From Gammaproteobacteria bacterium (lineage in GTDB: Bacteria > Pseudomonadota > Gammaproteobacteria > Steroidobacterales > GCA-2729495): a stretch of DNA of 64,000 nt. Of the stretch, positions 35,392 to 43,077 are shown one piece after another. The notes beneath the pieces are model-generated. The model worked only from the letters and a program-made list of their open reading frames with translations. It was not told the origin of the DNA and made no database searches. The first letter of the stretch is position 1. Each line of letters begins with the position of its first letter. The stretch is from NCBI GenBank assembly GCA_028285245.1, contig JANQPY010000025.1, forward strand, positions 48,855 to 112,854. Direction: 5' to 3'. The position numbers and the translations under genes were made by a program.

Positions 35392-35778
35392 CTAGCGCGT
35401 TGCCGCAAAACCAGCGGCCGCCGCCAGCAGGCAACAAGCCACCTGCAACAACACGTTGGCTGCGAACTTAGGCAATTCCCCGGCCTGCGCGAGCGCGAGT
35501 GAATCCAACGCGAATGCAGAAAATGTGGTGAAGCCGCCGAGCAAGCCGATCATCAGGAAAGCCCGCTGTGCGGGATCCAGCACCTGACGGTGTTCAGCCC
35601 ACCCGGCCAGCAGACCTATGGCCAGGCAACCCAGCACATTGACAGTCAGTGTGCCCAGAGGAAAACCACCCGCCGCCGGCCACCGCTGCACCCATCCGGC
35701 CATTGCAAAACGCAGCACAGAGCCTAAGAAACCGCCACTGCCAACCAGCAGCAACTGTTGGAGATACGCCGCGGTCAT
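35392..35778 (-). CDS. crcB: Fluoride exporter CrcB/Fluc
   Basis: Dual-topology fluoride channel, 128 residues, four helices. Diagnostic segments: GGFLGSVLRFAM, GTLTVNVLGCLAIGLL with the conserved Asn, and GGFTTFSAFALDSL with the Phe and Thr residues of the fluoride pathway. It begins 8 nt after the deacetylase-like gene stop, so there is no room for a fluoride riboswitch directly before it. Confidence 0.95.
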   Translation of the reverse strand: MTAAYLQQLLLVGSGGFLGSVLRFAMAGWVQRWPAAGGFPLGTLTVNVLGCLAIGLLAGWAEHRQVLDPAQRAFLMIGLLGGFTTFSAFALDSLALAQAGELPKFAANVLLQVACCLLAAAAGFAATR

Positions 35779-35786
35779 TGCGTGCC

Positions 35787-36581
35787 TTACGGACCGCCGG
35801 CCGCTGGCAACACGCGCAACGGCGGCTGGCGCAAAACCGTTGCCGGCGAGACCAGGTCGAATCCCTCGGACGCAAGCCGGGGTAAGGCTGACTGGAGAAA
35901 ACGCAGCGTGGCCGGGTAGGGGTGACCAATCGCGATGGCGCTGCCCGCTTCACGTGCCTTCTGTTTGAGACGAGCAAACTCCCTGGCAATAGCGGCGGGA
36001 TCCAGATCGTTGTCGAGGAATACGTCCCGGCGGGCCGCCGGTACACCCTCCTCGAAGGCAACCCGCAAGGCGACGCTCGCCGGCGTCGTGTAGCTATCCA
36101 CGAAGTAAAGACTGCCGCGGGCGCGCAACTCACGCATCAGCCAGGCCATGTGCCCCGGATGCTGGGTCAACAGACTGCCCATGTGGTTGTTCACGCCTTG
36201 CACACCTGGAATCGATCGCAAATCGGCGTCGAGTATCTCGGCAAGCTGGCGGTAGTTGTTTTGCAGATCGATACGTCCTATGCCGGCCGGGGCCGCCGCC
36301 TCAATAGGTTCAAGCGGCAAATGCAGCAGCACCGCTTTGCCCGCCTCGCTGGCCCGTGAGGAGATGTAGCTGGCCCAGGGAGTGTGCGGCAGGATCGCGA
36401 CCGCTACCGGACCCGGCAAGGCCAGCGTCTGATCTGCCGCCGACTTTAAGTTGCCGAGGTCATCGATGATGATGACGATCTTCGGTCGGGGCACTTCGGC
36501 GTAGGCGCTGCCCAGGCACACGCCCACCAGGAGCAATACTGGCAGCGCAACGAGACAAACTATCCGGGCAGTCTGGCCCAC
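35787..36581 (-). CDS. Divergent polysaccharide deacetylase family protein
   Basis: A 264-residue secreted protein with signal peptide ending in GSAYA, then the divergent polysaccharide deacetylase domain (DUF610): PKIVIIIDDLGN, VAVAILPHTPWA, EAGKAVLLHLPLEP, GVNNHMGSLLT, SLYFVDSYTTPASVA and AIGHPYPATL. Metal-ligand candidates are the DD near the start and H in NNHMGS. In many proteobacteria this gene follows envC and the S41 protease, as here. Enzymatic activity is not established for the family. Confidence 0.9.
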   Translation of the reverse strand: MGQTARIVCLVALPVLLLVGVCLGSAYAEVPRPKIVIIIDDLGNLKSAADQTLALPGPVAVAILPHTPWASYISSRASEAGKAVLLHLPLEPIEAAAPAGIGRIDLQNNYRQLAEILDADLRSIPGVQGVNNHMGSLLTQHPGHMAWLMRELRARGSLYFVDSYTTPASVALRVAFEEGVPAARRDVFLDNDLDPAAIAREFARLKQKAREAGSAIAIGHPYPATLRFLQSALPRLASEGFDLVSPATVLRQPPLRVLPAAGGP

Positions 36582-36601
36582 GATTGGTGGTTCAGAAAAC
36601 C

Positions 36602-37852
36602 TCAGTCGGCCTTGCTATGCATCACCCGTCCGTCATCTCGCAGCACGGCCAGAGCGGCGCGAAGCTGACCGTCGGTCTGCAACATAGCTGCACCGGCTTC
36701 AGTGCGGTGCTCTTCGGTGCCGGCCATCGCGTCCGCCACGGCCGTATCCGGGAGTGAGATATCGGGCTCGATGCCGGTGCCGTGAATAGATCGGCCGGAC
36801 GGCGTGTAGTAGTGGGATGTCGTCAGTTTGATGGCCCGGCCGTTGGAGAGCGGCATCACGGTCTGGACTGAGCCTTTGCCAAAGGTCTGGGCGCCAACGA
36901 TCACGGCTCGGCCATTGTCCTGCAGCGCCCCGGCGACGATCTCCGAGGCCGAAGCCGAGCCTTCGTTAACCATGATGACCAGGCGCGCCCCATCAAGAAT
37001 GTCGCCTGGCCGGGCGCGGTGGCTAAAGTTCGCCTCGCGGCCACGTCCGCTCGCCGTCACGATGACGCCCTCATCAAGGAAGTCGTCGGCCACCTCAACA
37101 GCCGCATCCAGCACTCCACCCGGATTGTTGCGCAGATCCAGCACGACGCCGGTTAAACCATGCGGACTGCTGCTGCTGAGCTCGTCAATAGCCTTTCGCA
37201 GATCTTTCCGCGTGGTCTCGCTAAAGTGGGTTACGCGCAGGTAGCCAAAGCCCGGCTCCAGTAGCTCATGACGCAGACTGCGCACGTGGACATGGCTGCG
37301 GACCAGCCGGAACTCCAGCGGCTCTGGATTCTGATTGCGAACTACTGCGAGCGTCACCGGCGTACCGGGCTTGCCGCGCATGCGTGCGATGGTGTCGTTG
37401 ACGCTGTCCTGAGCGACAGCAACACCGTCGATACTGAGAATGACGTCGCCGGCTCTTAAGCCGGCACGGTGCGCCGGTGTACCGTCGATCGGCGCAACAA
37501 TCGTTACCTGCTCGTCGCGCATGTTGACTTCCAGGCCAACGCCTGAATAGTTTCCCGTGGTACTGATGCGCACCTCGGCGTACTCATCGGTATCGAGAAA
37601 CTGCGAATGCGCATCGAGATCAGTCACCATCCCGCGCACTGCTGACTCAATCAGCTGGCGATCATCAACCGGCTCCACATACTCCTGCTTGACCCGCTCC
37701 AGCACTTCGGCGAGCAGACGCGCTTCCTCCCAGGGGAGCGGCTTCTGATCCGCGCCCTGGCGCTGGGCCAGCACACCACCGCCCAGAGACAGGCTCAGGC
37801 CCAGCAGGGTGCCGACCAGGAGCACCAGAAGGCTTCGGAATTTGAGTGACAT
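36602..37852 (-). CDS. Carboxy-terminal processing protease (S41 family)
   Basis: Periplasmic serine protease of 416 residues. Signal peptide or anchor (residues 7-28), N-terminal helical part VLERVKQEYVEPVDDRQLI, PDZ domain (about 95-170; YSGVGLEVNMRDEQVTIVAPIDGTPAHRAGLRAGDVILSIDG), then the catalytic domain with NPGGVLDAAVEVADDFL, catalytic Ser in NEGSASASEIVAGALQD and catalytic Lys in FGKGSVQTVMPL. Family members process or degrade periplasmic proteins and cell-wall hydrolases. EnvC upstream on the same strand fits a cell-wall context. Confidence 0.94.
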   Translation of the reverse strand: MSLKFRSLLVLLVGTLLGLSLSLGGGVLAQRQGADQKPLPWEEARLLAEVLERVKQEYVEPVDDRQLIESAVRGMVTDLDAHSQFLDTDEYAEVRISTTGNYSGVGLEVNMRDEQVTIVAPIDGTPAHRAGLRAGDVILSIDGVAVAQDSVNDTIARMRGKPGTPVTLAVVRNQNPEPLEFRLVRSHVHVRSLRHELLEPGFGYLRVTHFSETTRKDLRKAIDELSSSSPHGLTGVVLDLRNNPGGVLDAAVEVADDFLDEGVIVTASGRGREANFSHRARPGDILDGARLVIMVNEGSASASEIVAGALQDNGRAVIVGAQTFGKGSVQTVMPLSNGRAIKLTTSHYYTPSGRSIHGTGIEPDISLPDTAVADAMAGTEEHRTEAGAAMLQTDGQLRAALAVLRDDGRVMHSKAD

Positions 37853-37955
37853 CAGCCGCTTACGGAGGCTACAAGTCCGCAGAAGATAGCACAGCGCCAG
37901 AACAGGGTGAATCGACCGCCATCGCAGTTCCAGAGCGGCGGGCGAGCTATAAATA

Positions 37956-37971
37956 CCATTGAATTCAATGG
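37956..37971. promoter_or_regulatory. 16-bp perfect palindrome upstream of the S41 protease gene
   Basis: CCATTGAATTCAATGG is a perfect 16-bp palindrome in the 250-base gap between envC and the S41 protease gene, about 104 bases before the protease ATG. The bases just before it are AT-rich (TATAAATA). It could be an operator for a dimeric regulator; no regulator is known from sequence. Confidence 0.4.
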
Positions 37972-38102
37972 CCTACTGCTGCCCCAGCGGACGCAGCCCG
38001 GTCGCGCCCGCCAGACCAGCTTTGTCCGCCGGCCGACTTCGGGACTGGCTTAGAGATGCAGAGGGCCTGGGTCGGCGTAGCGTTGCTCTGTTACCGGCAC
38101 CG

Positions 38103-39230
38103 CTACCGCATCCACCCGCGCGGATCCACTGGCCGGCCATCGCGCCGGATCTCAAAGTAGAGCCCCGCTGTGGCCTGGCCCCCCGTATCACCGACATGCG
38201 CGATGACGTCCCCGGATTCCACCCACTCGCCCACTGCGCGCGTGAGATCCCGGTTGTGGCCATAGAGCGTGAGAAACCCATCGCCATGCTCGAGCACCGT
38301 CAACAGCCCGAGCCCGGGCAGCCAGTCCGCAAACGCGACGCGCCCCTCGTGGACCGCGCGCACGTCCGCGCCGGTCTCCGCCCCCAACAGGGAGCCCTGC
38401 CAGCGCATGCGCCCGTCGGCCCTCGCTTCACCGTAGCGGAACAGCTCAGGTCCGCCAGCGGGCCAGTCGAGCTTCCCGCGCCGCGCCGCGAAGCCCGTGC
38501 CAGTCGCCAGGGGCACGTCGGCCAGCGCGCGGGTTAACTCGTTCATTAACTCGGTCAGCGTGGCCGCCTCTGCGCGCAGCGTTTCAAGCCTGGCGGTTTC
38601 GGTCTCGATGCCGTCGGCTACCGACGCCAGCGCTGCCTGGCGTTGATCCCTGGCCAGCTGCACCTGCGCGAGCCGCTCGGTCTGTTGAGCGCGCAGCCCG
38701 GCGAGCCGTGCCTCTTCCGCCTCCAGCCGCTGCGCCTGTTCCACAAGCTCGCTCAGCTCAGCCCGCACACCGTCAATGAGCGCTTTGCGCGCCTTGCTCA
38801 AATAACCGTAGTCAATCAGCTGCTGGTTGATGGACAGTGGGTCATTCGCCGACAGCAGGAGCCGAAGCCACTGTTCCTGGCCGGCCACATAGGCTGACCG
38901 GAGCTGACCGCCCAGCGTGGTGAGCTCGCGAGCAAGCTGCGCCCTGCTCTGGTCCAGCTCGTTGGACAATCGACCGCTGCGCGACTCAGCGTCTGCGATG
39001 CGGGTCTCCAGTTCCGCCAGGGCCCGGCGGGCCCCGGCCGCCTGTTTCTCGGCGCCTCGCAGAGCCTGCTCAGCTTCGCTTCGCTCGGCCGCTGCGGCTT
39101 CCAGCCGCTTCTCCACGGCGCCGATCCGTTGCTGCAGTTTCTCGAGATTGCGCTTGACGGTCGCCCGGTCTTCCTCAGCAACCGCGGCCAGACAACAGAA
39201 ACACAGCAACAGTGCGAACCCGCGCAACAT
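38103..39230 (-). CDS. envC: Murein hydrolase activator EnvC (degenerate M23/LytM)
   Basis: A 375-residue periplasmic protein: signal peptide (MLRGFALLLCFCCLAAVAEE), a long coiled coil (about residues 20-230; EEDRATVKRNLEKLQQRIGAVEKRLE to the Ala/Glu-rich repeats), and a C-terminal LytM domain. The zinc ligands of active M23 enzymes are missing: the usual HxH is YFEI in GLYFEIRRDG. That is the normal state of EnvC, which activates amidases AmiA/B at the septum. I chose the ATG at 39230; the open frame goes further. Confidence 0.9.
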   Translation of the reverse strand: MLRGFALLLCFCCLAAVAEEDRATVKRNLEKLQQRIGAVEKRLEAAAAERSEAEQALRGAEKQAAGARRALAELETRIADAESRSGRLSNELDQSRAQLARELTTLGGQLRSAYVAGQEQWLRLLLSANDPLSINQQLIDYGYLSKARKALIDGVRAELSELVEQAQRLEAEEARLAGLRAQQTERLAQVQLARDQRQAALASVADGIETETARLETLRAEAATLTELMNELTRALADVPLATGTGFAARRGKLDWPAGGPELFRYGEARADGRMRWQGSLLGAETGADVRAVHEGRVAFADWLPGLGLLTVLEHGDGFLTLYGHNRDLTRAVGEWVESGDVIAHVGDTGGQATAGLYFEIRRDGRPVDPRGWMR

Positions 39231-39318
39231 AACCTGCGAGTGTAACTGCCCGGGTAAGCAACGGCGTCTGGACTGCGTCGGGACGCTATACTTCGCAGTC
39301 ACCAACCGGAACGCGCCA

Positions 39319-39741
39319 ATGGGTCAGCTACTCGAATTTGCCAACAACCATCCCTTGCTGTCTGCAGGCATCGTGGCGATGTCGCTGGCGATCATTTTTT
39401 ACGAGATCCGGCTCAAGGGTCAGGCGTTGCTGCAGGTCACGACCGCTCAGGCGGTAACGTTGATTAACCAGGGTGCACGGGTGGTGGACGTGCGTGAGCA
39501 GGGCGCTTTCGAGGCGGCTCACATTCTTGACGCCATCAATCTGCCTGCCGATTCTCTAGCGAAGTCGCCCGACAAGACACAGCTGAAGAAAAAGAAACCG
39601 GTGCTGCTGGTTTGCGACACCGGCATGATCAGCAGCCGGTGCGTCAACGGTCTTCGGCAAGCAGGGTTTGAAACCGTGTTCAGCCTGCAAGGCGGCCTGG
39701 ACGGCTGGCGGCGTGACAATCTGCCGGTGGTCTCGGGATAG
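39319..39741 (+). CDS. Membrane-anchored rhodanese (YibN-like)
   Basis: A 140-residue protein with one N-terminal membrane helix (about residues 10-28) and a rhodanese domain: GARVVDVREQGAFEAAHILDAINLP, active-site loop with Cys in VLLVCDTGMISSR, and LQGGLDGWRRDNLP. YibN-like proteins sit upstream of grxC and secB in gammaproteobacteria, as here. It diverges from envC with an 88-base gap. Confidence 0.92.
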   Translation: MGQLLEFANNHPLLSAGIVAMSLAIIFYEIRLKGQALLQVTTAQAVTLINQGARVVDVREQGAFEAAHILDAINLPADSLAKSPDKTQLKKKKPVLLVCDTGMISSRCVNGLRQAGFETVFSLQGGLDGWRRDNLPVVSG

Positions 39742-40013
39742 TGAGCCATCCGGTTCCGGTCACCATGTATACACAGGCACTGTGTGGCTACTGTTCGGCA
39801 GCGCGCGATCTGCTGCGAGCAAAGCAGGTTGAATTTACCGAGATTGATGTGACGCTGGACCCTGACAAACGCAAGGAAATGATTGAACGCACGGGACGTA
39901 CTACCGTCCCACAAATCTATATCGGTGACACCCATATTGGCGGCTATGACGATATGGCTGCGCTTGAAAGAGAAGAAAAGCTGGATCCAATGCTGGCTGG
40001 CGAACAGGCCTGA
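39741..40013 (+). CDS. grxC: Glutaredoxin 3
   Basis: Small thiol-disulfide oxidoreductase, 90 residues. Active site CGYC after TMYTQAL, then EIDVTLDPDKRKEMIERTGRTTVPQIYIGDTHIGGYDDM with the cis-Pro TVPQI and glutathione-binding GGYDD. GTG start overlapping the rhodanese stop (TAGTG). Usual second gene of the yibN-grxC-secB-gpsA group. Confidence 0.96.
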   Translation: MSHPVPVTMYTQALCGYCSAARDLLRAKQVEFTEIDVTLDPDKRKEMIERTGRTTVPQIYIGDTHIGGYDDMAALEREEKLDPMLAGEQA

Positions 40014-40039
40014 GCAGAGACAAAGAAGGAGCAAGAATC

Positions 40040-40537
40040 GTGAGCGAAAGTAACGGCGAGACGCCGGCGAGCAATGGGAATGGTGCGACTGCCGGTGCGG
40101 AACAGCGCCAGTTCGCCATGCAACAAATCTATGTGAAAGATCTTTCTTTTGAGGCGCCGAACGTGCCAGAGGTTTTCTCCGCACCTGGCGCCAATGATCC
40201 GGACGTCAAGCTAAACCTCAAGAATTCACATCGCTCGGTGGGCGACGATATTTACGAGGCCAAGCTGCACATCAGCGTGCACGCAAAAGTCGGTGAAGAA
40301 ACCATGTTTCTGGCAGAGGTGGAACAGGCCGGGCTGTTTCTCGTCAAAGGTTTTGCCGAGGACGACGCCAGAAAGATTCTCGGCATTCATTGTCCGGGGA
40401 CCCTGTTTCCATATGTGCGCGAGACGGTGTCATCACTGGTGGTGAAGGGCGGCTTTCCGCCGCTGGTCCTGCAGCCCATCAATTTTGAGGCGGTTTATGC
40501 GCAGACCGCCGAACAGGCAGGCGCCGCGCAAGCCTGA
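40040..40537 (+). CDS. secB: Protein-export chaperone SecB
   Basis: Tetrameric cytosolic chaperone that keeps preproteins unfolded and hands them to SecA. The 165-residue protein has FAMQQIYVKDLSFEAPNVPEVF, LAEVEQAGLFLVKGF and the family end LGIHCPGTLFPYVRETVSSLVVKGGFPPLVLQPINFEAVYAQ. AAGGAG precedes the GTG start. An N-terminal Asn/Gly/Ala-rich tail of about 25 residues is extra. Confidence 0.97.
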   Translation: MSESNGETPASNGNGATAGAEQRQFAMQQIYVKDLSFEAPNVPEVFSAPGANDPDVKLNLKNSHRSVGDDIYEAKLHISVHAKVGEETMFLAEVEQAGLFLVKGFAEDDARKILGIHCPGTLFPYVRETVSSLVVKGGFPPLVLQPINFEAVYAQTAEQAGAAQA

Positions 40538-40542
40538 AACCC

Positions 40543-41586
40543 ATGCCAAGCGCCGCCGACATTGCGGTTCTGGGCGCCGGCTCGTGGGGCACCGCGCTGG
40601 CGATTCAGCTGGCGCGCGGTGAGCGACCCACCACGCTATGGGGACGGGCGGAAGATGAGCCGGAACGCATGGCCGAGGCGCGCAGCAACGAGCGCTACCT
40701 GCCGGGCGCTGAGTTTCCCGAGGCGCTGCAGATCGAAACAGAGCTCGCGCAGGCGGTCGCCAATCACGATGACCTGCTTGTGGTTGTGCCCAGCCATGCC
40801 TTCCGGCCGTTGCTGACAGAGATAGGTCCGCATTTAAGGGAGGGGCAGCGCATTGCCTGGGCCACTAAAGGTTTCGAGCAGAAGACCGGCCTGCTGCCGC
40901 ATCAGGTTGCGGGTGACGTACTGGGCCAGGATCGCCCACTGGCAGTTTTTTCTGGCCCGACCTTCGCGCGCGAAGTAGGTAAGGGCTTGCCGACGGCGAT
41001 GACCGTTGCAGCAACGACTACTGCATTTGCCGCTGCGCTTGCGACGAGAATTTCCGACAGCCGTTTTCGCGCCTACACGTCAGCCGACCTCACGGGAGTG
41101 GAAGTTGGGGGTGCGGTGAAAAACGTTCTGGCGATCGCGGCGGGGCTCTCGGATGGACTGGGCTACGGTGCCAACACGCGCATTGCGTTAATTAGCCGCG
41201 GTCTGGTCGAGATGACCCGTCTGGGCGTGGCGCTGGGAGCCGACCCGCAGACTTTCATGGGCCTGTCGGGCATGGGTGACCTGGTATTGACCTGCACCGA
41301 TGACCAGTCGCGCAACCGGCGCATGGGTCTGGCGCTAGCCGACGGCCGCAGCATTGACGAGGTAGCGGCAGAGATCGGCCAGGTTGTAGAGGGCGTTTAC
41401 GCCGCTCGCGCCGTGCGGGAGGTTGCCCTGAACAGAAAGATTCAAATGCCGATCTGTGAGCATGTGTACCGGATTCTTTATGAGGGGGAATCCGCGGCCA
41501 ATGCCGCCGCCGGTCTGATGCAGCGGTCACTCAAGCCCGAAACCGAACTCATCTTCTCCGCCGAAGCCGCTACCCGCCGCCACTAA
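40543..41586 (+). CDS. gpsA: NAD(P)H-dependent glycerol-3-phosphate dehydrogenase
   Basis: Reduces dihydroxyacetone phosphate to sn-glycerol 3-phosphate for phospholipid synthesis. The 347-residue protein opens with the Rossmann motif VLGAGSWGTALAIQLA, then WATKGFEQKTGLLPHQV, SGPTFAREVGKGLPTAMTVA, catalytic Lys region GGAVKNVLAIAAGLSDGLGYGANTRIALISRGL and SGMGDLVLTC. It starts 6 nt after secB. Confidence 0.97.
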   Translation: MPSAADIAVLGAGSWGTALAIQLARGERPTTLWGRAEDEPERMAEARSNERYLPGAEFPEALQIETELAQAVANHDDLLVVVPSHAFRPLLTEIGPHLREGQRIAWATKGFEQKTGLLPHQVAGDVLGQDRPLAVFSGPTFAREVGKGLPTAMTVAATTTAFAAALATRISDSRFRAYTSADLTGVEVGGAVKNVLAIAAGLSDGLGYGANTRIALISRGLVEMTRLGVALGADPQTFMGLSGMGDLVLTCTDDQSRNRRMGLALADGRSIDEVAAEIGQVVEGVYAARAVREVALNRKIQMPICEHVYRILYEGESAANAAAGLMQRSLKPETELIFSAEAATRRH

Positions 41587-42034
41587 AGCCTCGTTGCCGC
41601 CACGCCTCGTAAACGGCGACGGCCGCGGCATTGGAGAGGTTAAGGCTGCGGTTCCCTGGCCGCAGCGGGATACGCAGACGCTGTTCGGCCGGGAGCGATT
41701 CCAGCAGTTCCTGTGGCAGGCCGCGTGTCTCGGGGCCGAACAGCAACGCGTCGTTATCGGCGTAACCTACCTCTGAGTAGCGATGGCCGCCGCGCGTGGA
41801 AAACGCGAGGAGCCGATGGTCGCCAATCTGCTCCCGGCATTCGGCCAGCGAATCATGCACCGCGAGCTCAGCATACTCGTGATAGTCGAGCCCGGCCCGC
41901 CTGAGCTCGCGATCCGACAGCGCAAAACCCAGCGGCTTTACGAGATGGAGCCGGAAACCGGTGTTGGCGCAAAGGCGTATGATGTTGCCGGTGTTGGGTG
42001 GAATTTCGGGCTCGTAGAGAATCAGGTGCAGCAT
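41570..42034 (-). CDS. trmL: tRNA (cytidine(34)/uridine(34)-2'-O)-methyltransferase TrmL
   Basis: SPOUT-class methyltransferase that modifies the wobble base of tRNA-Leu. The 154-residue product reads MLHLILYEPEIPPNTGNIIRLCANTG, the typical start, and has the knotted SAM-binding end: LLFGPETRGLPQELLE, LRIPLRPGNRSLNLSNAAAVAVYEAWRQ. The ATG at 42034 overlaps the pyrD ATG on the other strand at a shared CATG. Convergent with gpsA; the two overlap by 17 nt at their 3' ends. Confidence 0.95.
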   Translation of the reverse strand: MLHLILYEPEIPPNTGNIIRLCANTGFRLHLVKPLGFALSDRELRRAGLDYHEYAELAVHDSLAECREQIGDHRLLAFSTRGGHRYSEVGYADNDALLFGPETRGLPQELLESLPAEQRLRIPLRPGNRSLNLSNAAAVAVYEAWRQRGFSGGG

Positions 42035-43019
42035 GGGTGACGTGACCGCCCTTAATGAAGAAAGCCTCGCAGTCGATTTCTGCGGGCTTAAGTTAGCCTC
42101 GCCGATTGTTTTGTTGTCTGGATGTGTCGGCTTCGGCGAAGAGTACACGCGTGTTGCCGGCTTCTCGAATCGCGACGCCGGGGCTATCGTTCTCAAGGGC
42201 ACCACCGGTGAACCCCGGCTGGGCAATCCCGCCCACCGAATCTACGAAACGCCGCAGGGCATGCTTAATGCGATCGGGCTGCAGAACCCGGGCGTCGACA
42301 AAGTGGTCGATGTGATTCTGCCGACCCTGGATTTCGACGAGACGCGCTTTATCGCCAATGCCTGCGGGTCAACCATTGAAGAGTATGTTCGCGTCTGCGA
42401 GCGATTCGACGATTCGCCAATAGACGCCATCGAAATCAATATTTCCTGCCCAAATATCAAAGAAGGCGGTGCATCGTTTGGCAATTACCCGGAAGCCTCC
42501 GCCAGCGTGGTGGCCGCCTGCCGCAAGGCAACGACGAAACCGCTCATTGCCAAACTATCGCCCAATCAAACCGACATCGGCGAGAACGCGCGGCTGTGTA
42601 TCGAAGCAGGGGCCGACGCGCTGGCGGTGATAAACACGATTACCGGTATGGCGATTGATGCAGAAACTCGCCAGCCCATTATCGGTAACGTGCAAGGCGG
42701 CCTCTCGGGGCCCGCGATTAAGCCGATTGCTTTACTGAAAGTGCGCGAGGCCTACGCCGTCGCGGGGCCGCTTAACATTCCCATCATAGGGCAGGGCGGA
42801 ATTTGCAGTGCCACCGACGCCGTTGAGTTCCTGCTCGCCGGCGCAACCACCGTCGGCGTTGGAACTGCACTGTTTTACGATCCGTTAGTTTGTAAAGAGA
42901 TCAATGCGGGCCTGCGCGACTACCTGGCGAGGCATAAGTTCGACCGGTTAAGCGATCTGGTTGGCGCGTTGTCCTCTGACGCTCAAGGATCGCAACCGGA
43001 CAGCGCCGCAACGGGCTAG
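42033..43019 (+). CDS. pyrD: Dihydroorotate dehydrogenase, class 1B-like
   Basis: FMN enzyme of pyrimidine synthesis, 328 residues. It opens LAVDFCGLKLASPIVLLSGCVGFGEEYTRV, and the catalytic loop NISCPNIKEGGASFGNYPEAS has Cys, which defines class 1 (class 2 uses Ser). KLSPNQTDI, INTITGMAIDAETRQPIIGNVQGGLSGPAIKPIAL and IGQGGICSATDAVEFLLAGATTVGVGTALF are the class 1B FMN segments. Class 1B enzymes normally pair with the PyrK iron-sulfur/FAD subunit, not found here. ATG at 42033 has AGGTG just upstream. The C-terminal tail (about 20 residues after FDRLSDLVGAL) is extra. Confidence 0.92.
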   Translation: MGDVTALNEESLAVDFCGLKLASPIVLLSGCVGFGEEYTRVAGFSNRDAGAIVLKGTTGEPRLGNPAHRIYETPQGMLNAIGLQNPGVDKVVDVILPTLDFDETRFIANACGSTIEEYVRVCERFDDSPIDAIEINISCPNIKEGGASFGNYPEASASVVAACRKATTKPLIAKLSPNQTDIGENARLCIEAGADALAVINTITGMAIDAETRQPIIGNVQGGLSGPAIKPIALLKVREAYAVAGPLNIPIIGQGGICSATDAVEFLLAGATTVGVGTALFYDPLVCKEINAGLRDYLARHKFDRLSDLVGALSSDAQGSQPDSAATG

Positions 43020-43024
43020 CGAGT

Positions 43025-43070
43025 GGGGACAGTTTACTTATCTCCCAGAAGAGATAAGTAAACTGTCCCC
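43025..43070. repeat. REP-like perfect inverted repeat between pyrD and ntrC
   Basis: GGGGACAGTTTACTTATCTC (43025-43044), 6-base loop, and its exact reverse complement (43051-43070): a perfect 20-bp hairpin. A degenerate copy of the same sequence lies at 61088-61129, so it is a dispersed repeat. The GGGGACAG.. / ..CTGTCCCC ends are typical of REP-like elements mobilised by RAYT transposases in gammaproteobacteria. Filling a 58-base gap between convergent genes, it may also stop transcription from both sides. Confidence 0.8.
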
Positions 43071-43077
43071 GACCTGG

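Noticed and set aside
35779..35786. Fluoride riboswitch for crcB
   Set aside because: Only 8 bases separate crcB from the upstream gene; no riboswitch fits.
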